From CADEFX01 sp050260355 (GTDB lineage Bacteria > Pseudomonadota > Alphaproteobacteria > Rhizobiales > Hyphomicrobiaceae): a stretch of 64,000 nucleotides of DNA. Of the stretch, positions 17,965 to 26,231 are shown in pieces. A program made the position numbers and the translations under genes. The number at the start of each line of letters is the position of its first letter. The first letter of the stretch is position 1. The DNA lies in assembly GCA_050260355.1 (NCBI GenBank), contig JBLNBZ010000083.1, positions 16,485 to 80,484 of the forward strand. The letters run 5' to 3'. Below the pieces are notes generated by a model. It had not been told where the DNA came from. It saw only the letters and a list, made by a program, of their open reading frames with translations, and ran no database searches.

Positions 17965-19041
17965 TTAACCCGTGCCGGCCTTGCCCGGATCATCACCGGC
18001 TTCGCCCTCATCCGATTCGAACATCGCGAATTGCGGGCTGGCGGTACGGGCCGGGCCCGTCAGACCAAGATGCCGGTAGGCCGTGAGCGTCAGAACCCGT
18101 CCGCGCGGCGTCCTGCTCAGGAACCCCTGCTGCAACAGATACGGCTCGACGATTTCCTCGAGCGCATCGCGCGGCTCCGACAGCGCCGCCGACAGCGTCT
18201 CGATGCCCACCGGCCCGCCGTCATAATTCTTGGCGATGCACATCAGATAGCGATGATCCAGCGCATCGAGTCCCAGACTGTCCACCTCGAGCTGCCGCAG
18301 GGCGCGATCGGCCACCTCGGCTGTGACGCGCTTTGCCCCTTCGACCGCGGCGAAGTCGCGCACACGCCGCAGCAGCCGTCCGGCAATGCGTGGCGTGCCG
18401 CGCGCCCGCCGCGCGATCTCCTGCGCGCCGTCGGGACTCATCTCGACCTTCAGCACGCGGGCGCCGCGCGCCACGATCAGCTCGAGCTCGGCATGCGAGT
18501 AGAAATTGAGCCTGACCGGAATGCCGAACCGGTCGCGCAGCGGCGTGGTCAGCAGTCCCGTCCTGGTCGTGGCGCCGATCAGCGTGAACTTGGCGAGGTC
18601 GATGCGCACCGAGCGCGCGGCGGGGCCTTCGCCGATCATGAGATCGAGCTGGAAGTCCTCCATGGCCGGATAGAGGATTTCCTCCACCGCCGGGTTGAGG
18701 CGATGGATCTCGTCGATGAAAAGTACGTCGCGCTCCTCGAGGTTGGTGAGCAGCGCCGCAAGATCGCCCGCCTTGCTGATCACCGGGCCCGATGTGGCGC
18801 GAAAGCCGACGCCCAGCTCCTTGGCCATGATCTGCGCAAGCGTCGTCTTGCCGAGGCCCGGAGGCCCGGCAAACAGCACGTGATCCAGCGCGTCGCCGCG
18901 TCCCTTCGCCGCCTGGATGAAGACGCGCAGGTTGGCGCGCGCCTGCTCCTGGCCGATGAAGTCCGTCAGCGACTGCGGACGCAAGCTGGCCTCCAGCGCG
19001 TCGGCATCTCCCCGGGATCCGGTCACAAGGCGCTCGATCAT
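17965..19041 (-). CDS. ruvB: Holliday junction ATP-dependent DNA helicase RuvB
   Basis: Hexameric AAA+ motor that drives branch migration of Holliday junctions with RuvA. 358 residues. LRPQSLTDFIGQEQARANL opens the core, Walker A GPPGLGKTTLA is at 59-69, Walker B VLFIDEIHRL follows, and the SATTRTGLLTTPLRDRFG-type sensor region reads IGATTRTGLLTTPLRDRFG. The C-terminal winged-helix DNA-binding part has GFLSRTPRGRVLT. In most relatives ruvB follows ruvA directly; here an opposite-strand thioesterase and a repeat lie between them. Confidence 0.97.
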   Translation of the reverse strand: MIERLVTGSRGDADALEASLRPQSLTDFIGQEQARANLRVFIQAAKGRGDALDHVLFAGPPGLGKTTLAQIMAKELGVGFRATSGPVISKAGDLAALLTNLEERDVLFIDEIHRLNPAVEEILYPAMEDFQLDLMIGEGPAARSVRIDLAKFTLIGATTRTGLLTTPLRDRFGIPVRLNFYSHAELELIVARGARVLKVEMSPDGAQEIARRARGTPRIAGRLLRRVRDFAAVEGAKRVTAEVADRALRQLEVDSLGLDALDHRYLMCIAKNYDGGPVGIETLSAALSEPRDALEEIVEPYLLQQGFLSRTPRGRVLTLTAYRHLGLTGPARTASPQFAMFESDEGEAGDDPGKAGTG

Positions 19042-19124
19042 GCTTTGTTCGTGATCTTATTCGCCCCTCCGGTCAAGCCGGAGGCCTCGAACTCTACACT
19101 TCGGATTGCGACTGCGCTGCGATT

Positions 19125-19601
19125 GTGTGGCCGGCGGGCCTATGTGAAGCTGATCAGGCAGGCCAAGGAGGAGCGATTGAATTCCCCATCCCGAAAACGC
19201 TCGAGGAATGGAATGCCGCGGGCTCCGAGTACCTGCCCGGGCACCTCGGCATGACATTCCTCAAGGTCGAGCCTGGCGAGGTTGTCGCCCGGATGCCGGT
19301 GCGCAAGGCGCTCGAGGCATGGAACGGCTTCTTGCACGCGGGCGCCATCGTCTCGCTTGCGGATACCTGCTGCGGCTATGGCACGGTCAGAAGCCTGCCC
19401 GAGGGTGCCTCCGGCTTCACCACCGTCGAACTCAAGAGCAATTTTCTCGGCACGGCGCGCGATGGCGCGATCGTGTGCACCGCGCGGCCCCTGCATCAGG
19501 GGCGGACGACCCAGGTCTGGGATGCCTCCGTGGCGCCCGAGGCCGGCGGCAAAGCCATCGCGCATTTCCGGTGCACGCAAATGATTTTCTGGCCGAGATA
19601 G
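19125..19601 (+). CDS. PaaI-family hot-dog thioesterase
   Basis: Likely acyl-CoA thioesterase. The hot-dog core shows MTFLKVEPGEVVARMPV, AWNGFLHAGAIVSLADTCCG (the helix with the catalytic Asp and HAG/HGG-type motif) and FTTVELKSNFLGTA. The start is uncertain. The frame opens with GTG at 19125, but an excellent AAGGAGGAG (19165-19173) lies inside it, four bases before an in-frame ATT at 19176; a rare ATT start would give 141 residues beginning at IEFPIPKTLEEW. The gene is opposite to ruvA and ruvB and separates them. Confidence 0.8.
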   Translation: MWPAGLCEADQAGQGGAIEFPIPKTLEEWNAAGSEYLPGHLGMTFLKVEPGEVVARMPVRKALEAWNGFLHAGAIVSLADTCCGYGTVRSLPEGASGFTTVELKSNFLGTARDGAIVCTARPLHQGRTTQVWDASVAPEAGGKAIAHFRCTQMIFWPR

Positions 19602-19768
19602 CAGCCGCTTTCTCTCGTGCAGGTCGCGCCCGGTGCTAGCGCGATTTTCCGACCGAACCGAATCGAACCGGGCCGATGCCCAGCTCCCTCTCCCGCGCGG
19701 GACTTTCCTCGGCGCGCAGAGAGGAGCCCGCGTTTCGTGCGAATTGCGCGTTCTCCGAACCGGGGGGT

Positions 19769-19904
19769 CACCCTCTCCCTCGCGAGGGAGAGGGCTTCGC
19801 GCCCTGGACTTGCGAGGGCCATGGGGACACGCAGGCCTCAATCCTCTCAGCAACGAAACGTAGAGCGGCCCGAGCAAGTCCTTTGGGCGCGAAGGGTGAG
19901 GGTG
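19769..19904. repeat. Intergenic palindromic repeat element between ruvA and the thioesterase gene
   Basis: The 386-base gap holds no gene. At 19771-19794 there is a perfect 24-base palindrome (CCCTCTCCCTCG and its complement). The outer CACCCTC (19769-19775) is mirrored by GAGGGTG at 19898-19904, so the element could fold on itself. Related CCCTCTCCC sequence occurs at about 19682, and two imperfect copies of GAGGAGCCCGCGT / GAGGGAGCCCCGCGT flank it. Elements of this CCCTCTCCC / GGGTGAGGG kind are common between genes in GC-rich proteobacteria. Confidence 0.55.
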
Positions 19905-19987
19905 AGCAAGCAGCCTGCGTTCCGGCGAATAGCTTTCGCCCCACCGGCGCGAGGGAGCCCCGCGTGCCGCGCGAACCGGTAGAGGTG

Positions 19988-20608
19988 CTAGCGCGCCAGC
20001 TCGCGCAGGCCACGGCGGATGAGGCCCGCGGTGTCGGCCTTGTCGCCCAGATCGTTCAAGGCCGCGGCGACCGCCGCACTGGCCTGCGCCGGATTGTAGC
20101 CGAGGTTGCTCAAAGCCGAGATCGCCTCGGCCGTCGCGTTGCTCTCCGGCGCCGCTCCGCCCACTTTGCCCGACGCCGCCACCGGGACGTTGAGCCCTGC
20201 CACCGACAAGGGCGGCGCCTTGTCCTTGAGCTCGGCCACGATGCGCTGCGCAAGCTTCTTGCCCACGCCCGGCGCCTGCTCGACCGCCGCCCAATTCTGC
20301 AGGGCGATTGCCGACGCCAGATCCTGGGGCGACAAGGTGCCGAGCACCGCGAGTGCCACCTTCGAGCCGACGCCCTGAATGGTCTGCAGCACGCGAAACC
20401 AGCTCCGCTCCACCTCGCTCGCAAAGCCGAACAGGCGGATGGCGTCCTCGCGCACGTGCGTGTCGACGGTGAGCGACACCTCCTCGCCGAGCTTGAGATT
20501 GCGCAGCGTGCGCGCCGAAAGCTGCACCTCGTAGCCGACGCCGTTGACGTCGACGATGGCGTGCCCCTCGCCGATGGCGTCGATCTTGCCGCGCAGCTTG
20601 CCGATCAT
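19988..20608 (-). CDS. ruvA: Holliday junction DNA helicase subunit RuvA
   Basis: Tetrameric protein that holds the Holliday junction for RuvB. 206 residues. Domain I starts MIGKLRGKIDAIGEGHAIVD; the helix-hairpin-helix region has IQGVGSKVALAVLGTLSP and APGVGKKLAQRIVAELKDK. The C-terminal domain III (SALSNLGYNPAQASAAVAAAL) contacts RuvB. ruvC ends 64 bases upstream on the same strand, consistent with a ruvC-ruvA operon. Confidence 0.97.
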   Translation of the reverse strand: MIGKLRGKIDAIGEGHAIVDVNGVGYEVQLSARTLRNLKLGEEVSLTVDTHVREDAIRLFGFASEVERSWFRVLQTIQGVGSKVALAVLGTLSPQDLASAIALQNWAAVEQAPGVGKKLAQRIVAELKDKAPPLSVAGLNVPVAASGKVGGAAPESNATAEAISALSNLGYNPAQASAAVAAALNDLGDKADTAGLIRRGLRELAR

Positions 20609-20672
20609 GGCGCCTCCCCCGAATGCTCCCGAGAGCCGGCGCGCCGGGAGCCAGGCAGCGCTGCCCCGGCGC

Positions 20673-21197
20673 TCATGGCCTGATTTCCTTGGCCTGCGCC
20701 GCCCGCGTCAAGGGGCTCGTGCGGTGGTTGCAATGGCAGATGGCGATGGCCAGCGCGTCGGCCTCGTCGGCGCTCTCGAACCGGGCCTTCGGCAGCAGGA
20801 AGCCGACCATTGCCGCGATCTGGCGCTTTTCCGCATGACCGGCACCCACGACGCTCTTCTTGACGAGGTTGGGGGGATACTCGGCGACCTTGAGCCCGCG
20901 CATAGCCGGAGCCAGCAGCGCCATGCCGCGCGCCTGACCGAGCTTGAGGGTGGCGCGCGCGTTCTCGTTGACGAAGGTCTCCTCTACCGCCGCCTCCTGC
21001 GGCGCGTAGGCGGCAAGCACGCCGGTAAGCCCTTCGTAGAGCGCACGCAGGCGCATGGCGAGGCCGTCCTCGGCATCCGAGACAATGGCGCCACTCGCCA
21101 CATAGGTCAGCCGCACTCCATCGCTCTCGACGATTCCCCAGCCCGTGCGGCGCAGCCCCGGGTCGATGCCGATGATCCGAATCGATTTCCCCCTCAT
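20673..21197 (-). CDS. ruvC: Crossover junction endodeoxyribonuclease RuvC
   Basis: Resolves Holliday junctions by paired nicks. 174 residues from the ATG at 21197, the usual length. The first catalytic Asp lies in IRIIGIDPGLRRTGWG, the Glu in AAVEETFVNENARATLKLGQ, and the last acidic pair in FESADEADALAIAICHCNH. An upstream ATG at 21215 would add MWYQSP; neither start has a strong ribosome site. The open frame continues to 21932, but that part is a shadow of the neighbouring gene. Confidence 0.96.
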   Translation of the reverse strand: MRGKSIRIIGIDPGLRRTGWGIVESDGVRLTYVASGAIVSDAEDGLAMRLRALYEGLTGVLAAYAPQEAAVEETFVNENARATLKLGQARGMALLAPAMRGLKVAEYPPNLVKKSVVGAGHAEKRQIAAMVGFLLPKARFESADEADALAIAICHCNHRTSPLTRAAQAKEIRP

Positions 21198-21238
21198 GGG
21201 GGACTGATACCACATCGCAAGGGAGGCGCAGCGCCTGC

Positions 21239-23776
21239 CTAGGCCGAGCGCCGGGCCTCGATCGCTCGCCTTGCCGCCTGCGCACGCAGCACAAAGAATT
21301 TGCGCAGCTCCTCCAGCGATTTGGGCTTGCTGAAGAGATAGCCCTGCATCTCGCTGCATCCCTCGGCGCGGACCCGCTCGAACTGCTCGACGGTCTCCAC
21401 GCCCTCGGCGGTCGTGGTCATGCCGAGGTTGTGGCCAAGCCCCGCGATGGCCCGCAGAATGGCCACCGAGCTCGGGTCCTCCGACAGGCGCCCGACGAAG
21501 CCTCGATCGATCTTGATCTTGTCGAAGGGGAACCTCTGCAGGTAGACGAGCGACGAATAGCCCGTGCCGAAATCGTCGAGCGCGATGCGCACGCCCAGCT
21601 CGCGCAGCTGATGCAGCGTCGAAAGCACGAGCTCGGTGTCGCGCAGGAACACGCTCTCGGTGATCTCCAATTCCAGCCGGTGAGCGTCGAGGCCGGAGCT
21701 CGCCAGCGCGTTGAACACCATCTGCACGAGGTTGCGCCCCTGGAACTGCGCGGCCGACAGGTTGACGGCGATCTTCACATGCTCGGGCCAGGTGACGGCG
21801 TCCGCGCAGGCCTGACGCAGCACCCATTCGCCGATCGGAACGATCAGACCTGTCTCCTCGGCCAGCGGCACGAAGTCGGCCGGTGAGACCCTCCCGCGCT
21901 TCGGATGGTTCCAACGCAGCAGCGCTTCGCAACAGCTCACGTCGTTGCTGCTCAGGTCTGCGATGGGCTGATAGTCGAGCGTGAACGCGCCCAATGTCAC
22001 GGCATCGCGCAGGTCGAGCTCCAGCTCCCGCCGGGCCTGCACGAGCGTGTCCATCGCGGGCTCGAAGAAGAAGTAGGTGCCGCGGCCTTCGCTCTTGGCT
22101 TTGTACAACGCCAGATCGGCGCTTCTCAGAAGCTCGTCCGCATTTTCGCCGTCGCTCGGCCAGAGCGCGATACCGATACTGACGCCGACGAACATCTGAT
22201 GGCCGCGGACATCGACCGCGCCACTCATCATGCCGCCGATCCTCTGGGCCAGCGCGAAGGCCTCCCTGCGCGAGGTCGCGCTGAGCTGAACGATGGCGAA
22301 CTCATCGCCGCTCAACCGCGCCAGCGTGTCCCTATCGCGCAGGCAGTCGCGCAGGCGCTTCGCCGTGGTCTTCAGCAGCTCGTCGCCGGCCTGATGCCCG
22401 AACGTATCGTTGACCTGCTTGAAGCGGTCGAGATCCAGATAAAGCAAGGCGAACGGCCTCTTGCCCTCGATTGCCTCCTCCAGACGCTCTCGCAACAGCA
22501 ATCGGTTGGGCAGGTCCGTAAGGGAATCGTGGCGCGCCATATGCGCGATGCGCGCCTCGTTCTGGCGGCGCTCGGTCACATCCGTGTAGGTCGTGACGAA
22601 GCCTCCGCGCGGCAGCGGCACGCCACGCACCTCGAGCACAGTTCCATCAGGACGCGCGCGCTCGAACCGATGCGCCTCGGCCCGACGCGCAAGCCCCAGG
22701 CGCGCCGCGACATGCTCCTCGGTGTCCCCTGGCCCATACTCGCCGCGCAGAGCATTGAACCGGAACAGATCCTCGAGCTTCGGCGGCCCCTTCTCGAACA
22801 GGGTGTCCGGAAAATCGAGCAACTGGCGCATCTGCGCATTCGTGGTGACGACCGTCATGTCATCGTCGACGAACGAGATTCCGCCAGGGAAATTATCGAT
22901 AATGGCCTGGAGCAGGTTCGTGCGCTCCTGCAGCGCCGCCTCGGCGTGGACGCGCTGCGTAATGCTGCGCGCGACGCCACGATAGCCGGCAAACCGCCCT
23001 TCGCCGTCGAACAGCGGGTTACCGCTGATGCTGAACCACTCCTGGCTCTTCCCGTCGGCGCTCAACAGCGAATACTCGAAATCGCGAAACGGCAGATGCG
23101 CCTCGAGCGTGGCGCGGTGCTCGCGCATCGCTTCCGGGTCCGACAGGATGGGCAGCTCCCAACGCCGCTTGCCGAGCACCGCCGACGGCACCAGCTTGCC
23201 CTTGGCGCAGTCCTCGCTCAGGCCGGTGAAGCGCAGGTCCGCATCCATCTCCCAGTACCAGTCGGAGGCGAGCACCGACAGCTCGTGGGCGCGCTGCTCG
23301 TTGAGCTTGAGCGTCTCCTCCGCGCGCTTGCGATCCGTGATGTCGATGCATACGGAGAAGTAGCCGAGCATTTTGCCGTCGTTGCCGCGCGCGGGAACGA
23401 TCGTCGCATCGACCCAAAAGAATGACCCGTCCTTCGCCCGATTGCGGATCTCGCCGCGCCACTTCCGACCCGCAGCGATCTCGCGATACATCTCGGCGAA
23501 GAACGCGGCCGGATGCAACCCGGAATTGAGGATTGAGTGATTGGCGCCGATGAGCTCGTCCCGCGAATATCGGCTGACGCGGACGCACTGCTCATTGGCG
23601 TAGAGGATCGTGCCCTTCATATCCGCCGTCGTGATCATGGCGATCTCGTTGAGCACCGCGGCATAGGAGCCGATGCTGGCGATGCTCTGCAACGTTGCAC
23701 CGGCACCCCCGCGCCCGAGCGACGGCGGGCTCGAGCGTGAGTCGTCCAGATCAACCGATGGATTGGCAACAACCAT
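21239..23776 (-). CDS. PAS-GGDEF-EAL cyclic-di-GMP signalling protein
   Basis: 845 residues without obvious membrane spans. Three PAS-type sensor segments (about 30-150, 160-270, 275-385) precede a GGDEF domain and an EAL domain. The GGDEF signature reads RLSGDEF (Ser for the first Gly, a variant found in some active cyclases) with an inhibitory RxxD site (RDRD) five residues before it. The EAL domain is complete: EALLRW, VNLSAAQF, LEITES, DDFGTGYSS, KIDRGF and EGVET, so phosphodiesterase activity is likely. ATG 23776 has AGGTGG five bases upstream. What the PAS domains sense cannot be told from sequence. Confidence 0.93.
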   Translation of the reverse strand: MVVANPSVDLDDSRSSPPSLGRGGAGATLQSIASIGSYAAVLNEIAMITTADMKGTILYANEQCVRVSRYSRDELIGANHSILNSGLHPAAFFAEMYREIAAGRKWRGEIRNRAKDGSFFWVDATIVPARGNDGKMLGYFSVCIDITDRKRAEETLKLNEQRAHELSVLASDWYWEMDADLRFTGLSEDCAKGKLVPSAVLGKRRWELPILSDPEAMREHRATLEAHLPFRDFEYSLLSADGKSQEWFSISGNPLFDGEGRFAGYRGVARSITQRVHAEAALQERTNLLQAIIDNFPGGISFVDDDMTVVTTNAQMRQLLDFPDTLFEKGPPKLEDLFRFNALRGEYGPGDTEEHVAARLGLARRAEAHRFERARPDGTVLEVRGVPLPRGGFVTTYTDVTERRQNEARIAHMARHDSLTDLPNRLLLRERLEEAIEGKRPFALLYLDLDRFKQVNDTFGHQAGDELLKTTAKRLRDCLRDRDTLARLSGDEFAIVQLSATSRREAFALAQRIGGMMSGAVDVRGHQMFVGVSIGIALWPSDGENADELLRSADLALYKAKSEGRGTYFFFEPAMDTLVQARRELELDLRDAVTLGAFTLDYQPIADLSSNDVSCCEALLRWNHPKRGRVSPADFVPLAEETGLIVPIGEWVLRQACADAVTWPEHVKIAVNLSAAQFQGRNLVQMVFNALASSGLDAHRLELEITESVFLRDTELVLSTLHQLRELGVRIALDDFGTGYSSLVYLQRFPFDKIKIDRGFVGRLSEDPSSVAILRAIAGLGHNLGMTTTAEGVETVEQFERVRAEGCSEMQGYLFSKPKSLEELRKFFVLRAQAARRAIEARRSA

Positions 23777-24150
23777 GCACGCCACCTACATGCGAGTCCC
23801 AGGCACGCAACAGCGCTGCCTTGGGGCCGCAACCCTCCCACGGCCTCTATACGTCGCAGGCCATAATTCCTGATTAAGAGCTCCGCCCCGTGCGACAGCG
23901 CAGACGGTATTCACCGCCCCAGCAACGCCTTGGCAACGAGCGCTGCGCCCCTATCCGCAGGCGGGCGTCGCAATCCGGCGCAGCTCGCAACACTGCCTTA
24001 ACGAGACCCGACAGCCCAGCACCCGTGTCTGCTGGCACATCGGCAGACCGCTGAACGGCCGGCCGCCCTGTTTGTGGCGCATGCAGGAACCTTGGCTCCC
24101 ACATCCGACTTGTGCCAGATGGATGCCTGGATACGGCGCGCAGGGGTCGG
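23777..24150. other. Divergent intergenic region
   Basis: About 370 bases between the PAS-GGDEF-EAL gene (minus) and the CYTH gene (plus). It must carry both promoters. No RNA gene, repeat or convincing promoter hexamer pair was seen. Confidence 0.4.
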
Positions 24151-24645
24151 ATGGCTTACGAGATCGAACGCAAGTTCCTGGTGCGGGACGATAGCTGGCG
24201 CGAGCAAGCGGGTCTCGGGCGCGGTTTACGACAGGCCTATCTTGCCTATGACGGAGCAGTTTCCGTCCGCGTGCGCATCATCGACGGCACGAGCGCGACG
24301 CTCACCCTGAAATCGAACGAGATGACCTTGCGGCGGCAAGAGTTCGAATACGACGTGCCGCTGCCGGACGCGGAGGAGCTGCTGGCGCTGCGGCGAGGAT
24401 CCGTGGTGGAGAAAATTCGCTTCAAGGTGCCCAGCGGCGCGCTGACGTGGGAGATCGACGTCTTTTCGGGCGACAACCTCGGACTTGTCATCGCCGAGAT
24501 CGAGCTGCCGGACGAGGAGCAGCGGTTCGAGCGGCCGGCCTGGCTCGGAGACGAGATCACGGGCGATGCGCGCTACTACAATGCGAGCCTCGCGGCGCAC
24601 CCGTACTGCCGGTGGAGAGATGACGCCGCGCGGTCGCTTGTTTGA
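24151..24645 (+). CDS. CYTH-domain protein (inorganic triphosphatase-like)
   Basis: 164 residues. The N-terminal MAYEIERKFLVRDDSW carries the family signature ExExK (EIERK). Further basic and acidic pairs of the triphosphate tunnel follow: SVRVRIIDGTSATLTLKSN, RRQEFEYDVP, EKIRFKV, WEIDVFSGDN and AEIELPDEE. Bacterial CYTH proteins of this size mostly hydrolyse inorganic triphosphate; the gene context does not narrow it further. AGGGG lies seven bases ahead of the ATG at 24151. Confidence 0.88.
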   Translation: MAYEIERKFLVRDDSWREQAGLGRGLRQAYLAYDGAVSVRVRIIDGTSATLTLKSNEMTLRRQEFEYDVPLPDAEELLALRRGSVVEKIRFKVPSGALTWEIDVFSGDNLGLVIAEIELPDEEQRFERPAWLGDEITGDARYYNASLAAHPYCRWRDDAARSLV

Positions 24646-24846
24646 GCACCACCCCTCAGCGCCCTCCTCCCATAGCTCGGATATCGTGCGTCATCTGCTG
24701 CCATTTTCGGCAACGGCCCGCCGCACGCGGCCTTCGCCCCGCCGAGACGCGAATCCGTTTGACAGAGGAATGCCCGGTCCTGATTGTTTGCCACTGGCCG
24801 CGGCTTCACGACTTCCCGGAATGCGCGGCATATCGTGGAGAACATC

Positions 24847-25785
24847 ATGCGCCGTTTTTGGTCGTCCCTGTTGCTGTCGGTCCTCGTCTGCGGCGTTGCC
24901 GCACACGCTCACGCGGCTTGGCCCGAAAAACCGGTCACCATCACCGTCGGATTCGGCGCCGGGGGCACAACCGACGTCGTGGCGCGTGTGGTCGGCGAGG
25001 CGCTGAGCCGCCAGCTCGGCCAGCCGGTCGTCATCGAGAACAAGCCGGGCGCCGGCGGGGCCGTCGCCGCCACCGCACTCATGAAGGCGGCGCCCGATGG
25101 CTACAATCTCGTCGCCAACACCTCGACGACCATGACGTTCGACCCCCACGCGACGCAGCTCGCATTCGGGGTCGATGATTTCGTCTACCTTGCCGCCATC
25201 GGCGAATTCCCGGAGGGCTACATCGCCCTGCCCGACAAAGGCTGGAAGACGCTCAACGATGCCCTCGCCGCCGGCAAAGACAAGGGCCTCAACTACGCTT
25301 CCACCACCTCGATCGACCGCGTGGTCACGGCGCTCATTGCCAAGAAGTCCGGGACGCAGCTTGCAGCCGTGCCCACGCGTGGCGGTGCGGAGGCCGTCAC
25401 CCAGGTGATGGGCGGTCACGTGGACCTCGCCTACAGCTCGGGCGCCTACATCCCGCAGGCGAAGGCAGGGCAGGTCAAGGTGCTGGCGGTGCTGAGCGAC
25501 AAGCGGCTCCCCGATCTTCCCGACGTTCCGACTCTGCTCGAGCTCGGCTTCGACCTGTCCAGCGTCAATCTCATCCTGTTCCAGGCGCCCAAGAACCTTC
25601 CTGCCGACATCCGCGACAAGCTCGTCAGCGCGTTCACGGCGGCTGCGAAGGATGAGAAGGTCGTCGACCTGATGAAGGCCCGCAGTCTGGGCAATACCCT
25701 GCTGTTCGGCGACAAGCTGACCGAGGTCATGCGCAGCCAGAGCGCGCAGTTCAAGGACATGATCGCCAGGAGCAAGGCGCAGTGA
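24847..25785 (+). CDS. Tripartite tricarboxylate transporter substrate-binding protein (TctC/Bug)
   Basis: Periplasmic binding protein of a TTT system. 312 residues from the ATG at 24847 (GGAGAA upstream). A signal peptide (FWSSLLLSVLVCGVAAHAHA) precedes WPEKPVTITVGFGAGGTTDV, the Bug-family pattern with the GAGG loop. Other family features are VIENKPGAGGAVAA, the AAPDGYNL stretch and GHVDLAYSSGAYIPQ. Bug proteins bind carboxylates and some other small molecules; the ligand is unknown. The stop codon overlaps the tctB start. Confidence 0.93.
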   Translation: MRRFWSSLLLSVLVCGVAAHAHAAWPEKPVTITVGFGAGGTTDVVARVVGEALSRQLGQPVVIENKPGAGGAVAATALMKAAPDGYNLVANTSTTMTFDPHATQLAFGVDDFVYLAAIGEFPEGYIALPDKGWKTLNDALAAGKDKGLNYASTTSIDRVVTALIAKKSGTQLAAVPTRGGAEAVTQVMGGHVDLAYSSGAYIPQAKAGQVKVLAVLSDKRLPDLPDVPTLLELGFDLSSVNLILFQAPKNLPADIRDKLVSAFTAAAKDEKVVDLMKARSLGNTLLFGDKLTEVMRSQSAQFKDMIARSKAQ

Positions 25786-26228
25786 CGGACGCCCGCCTGC
25801 CGCTTTCCTCAGGCCGGTCTGCGGCCGTCAAGGAGGCCGCGATCGTCGTTGCGCTCGCAATCGGCGGCATCTGGCTCATCCGAACGCAAACGACGTCAGG
25901 ACCGGTTCTCGGCCTGGCGCCTGCATTCCTGCCCATGCTCTGCGTCGGCGCCATCTTCGTCTTGGCGCTGCTCGGGTTGGCCGTGCGGCTTTGGACGCGG
26001 GAGCCGGCTCGCCTGGAGCAACAGGCCGCTTGGTGGCCCGCAGCGCTGCTGCTTTGCGTTGCCATCGCAGGCGTCCTGGCGCTCCAGCTCGTGGGGCCCT
26101 TCGCCTCCGGCTTCGTCACCGTCGCGCTCGGCCTCGTCGCATTGCGCGAAAGGCGCCTCCGCGTCGTCCTGCCCGCGCTTGCCGTCACTGCCGTCACGCT
26201 CGGGCTCATCTTCCACGTCTGGCGCTGA
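25782..26228 (+). CDS. TctB family small membrane subunit
   Basis: 148 residues with four predicted membrane segments, including EAAIVVALAIGGIWLI, APAFLPMLCVGAIFVLALLG, WWPAALLLCVAIAGVLALQL and VVLPALAVTAVTLGLIFHVW. Short, poorly conserved partner of TctA. The start is GTG at 25782, overlapping the tctC stop by four bases (GTGA), so translation is coupled. Confidence 0.85.
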   Translation: MTDARLPLSSGRSAAVKEAAIVVALAIGGIWLIRTQTTSGPVLGLAPAFLPMLCVGAIFVLALLGLAVRLWTREPARLEQQAAWWPAALLLCVAIAGVLALQLVGPFASGFVTVALGLVALRERRLRVVLPALAVTAVTLGLIFHVWR

Positions 26229-26231
26229 GCG

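Noticed and set aside
19140..20294. 384-codon minus-strand frame across the ruvA-thioesterase gap
   Set aside because: It runs through the palindromic repeat and antisense of two real genes; no domain or ribosome site.
20673..21932. Extension of the ruvC frame to 419 codons
   Set aside because: The added part has no RuvC similarity and lies inside the PAS-GGDEF-EAL gene in another frame; RuvC of 174 residues is the normal size.
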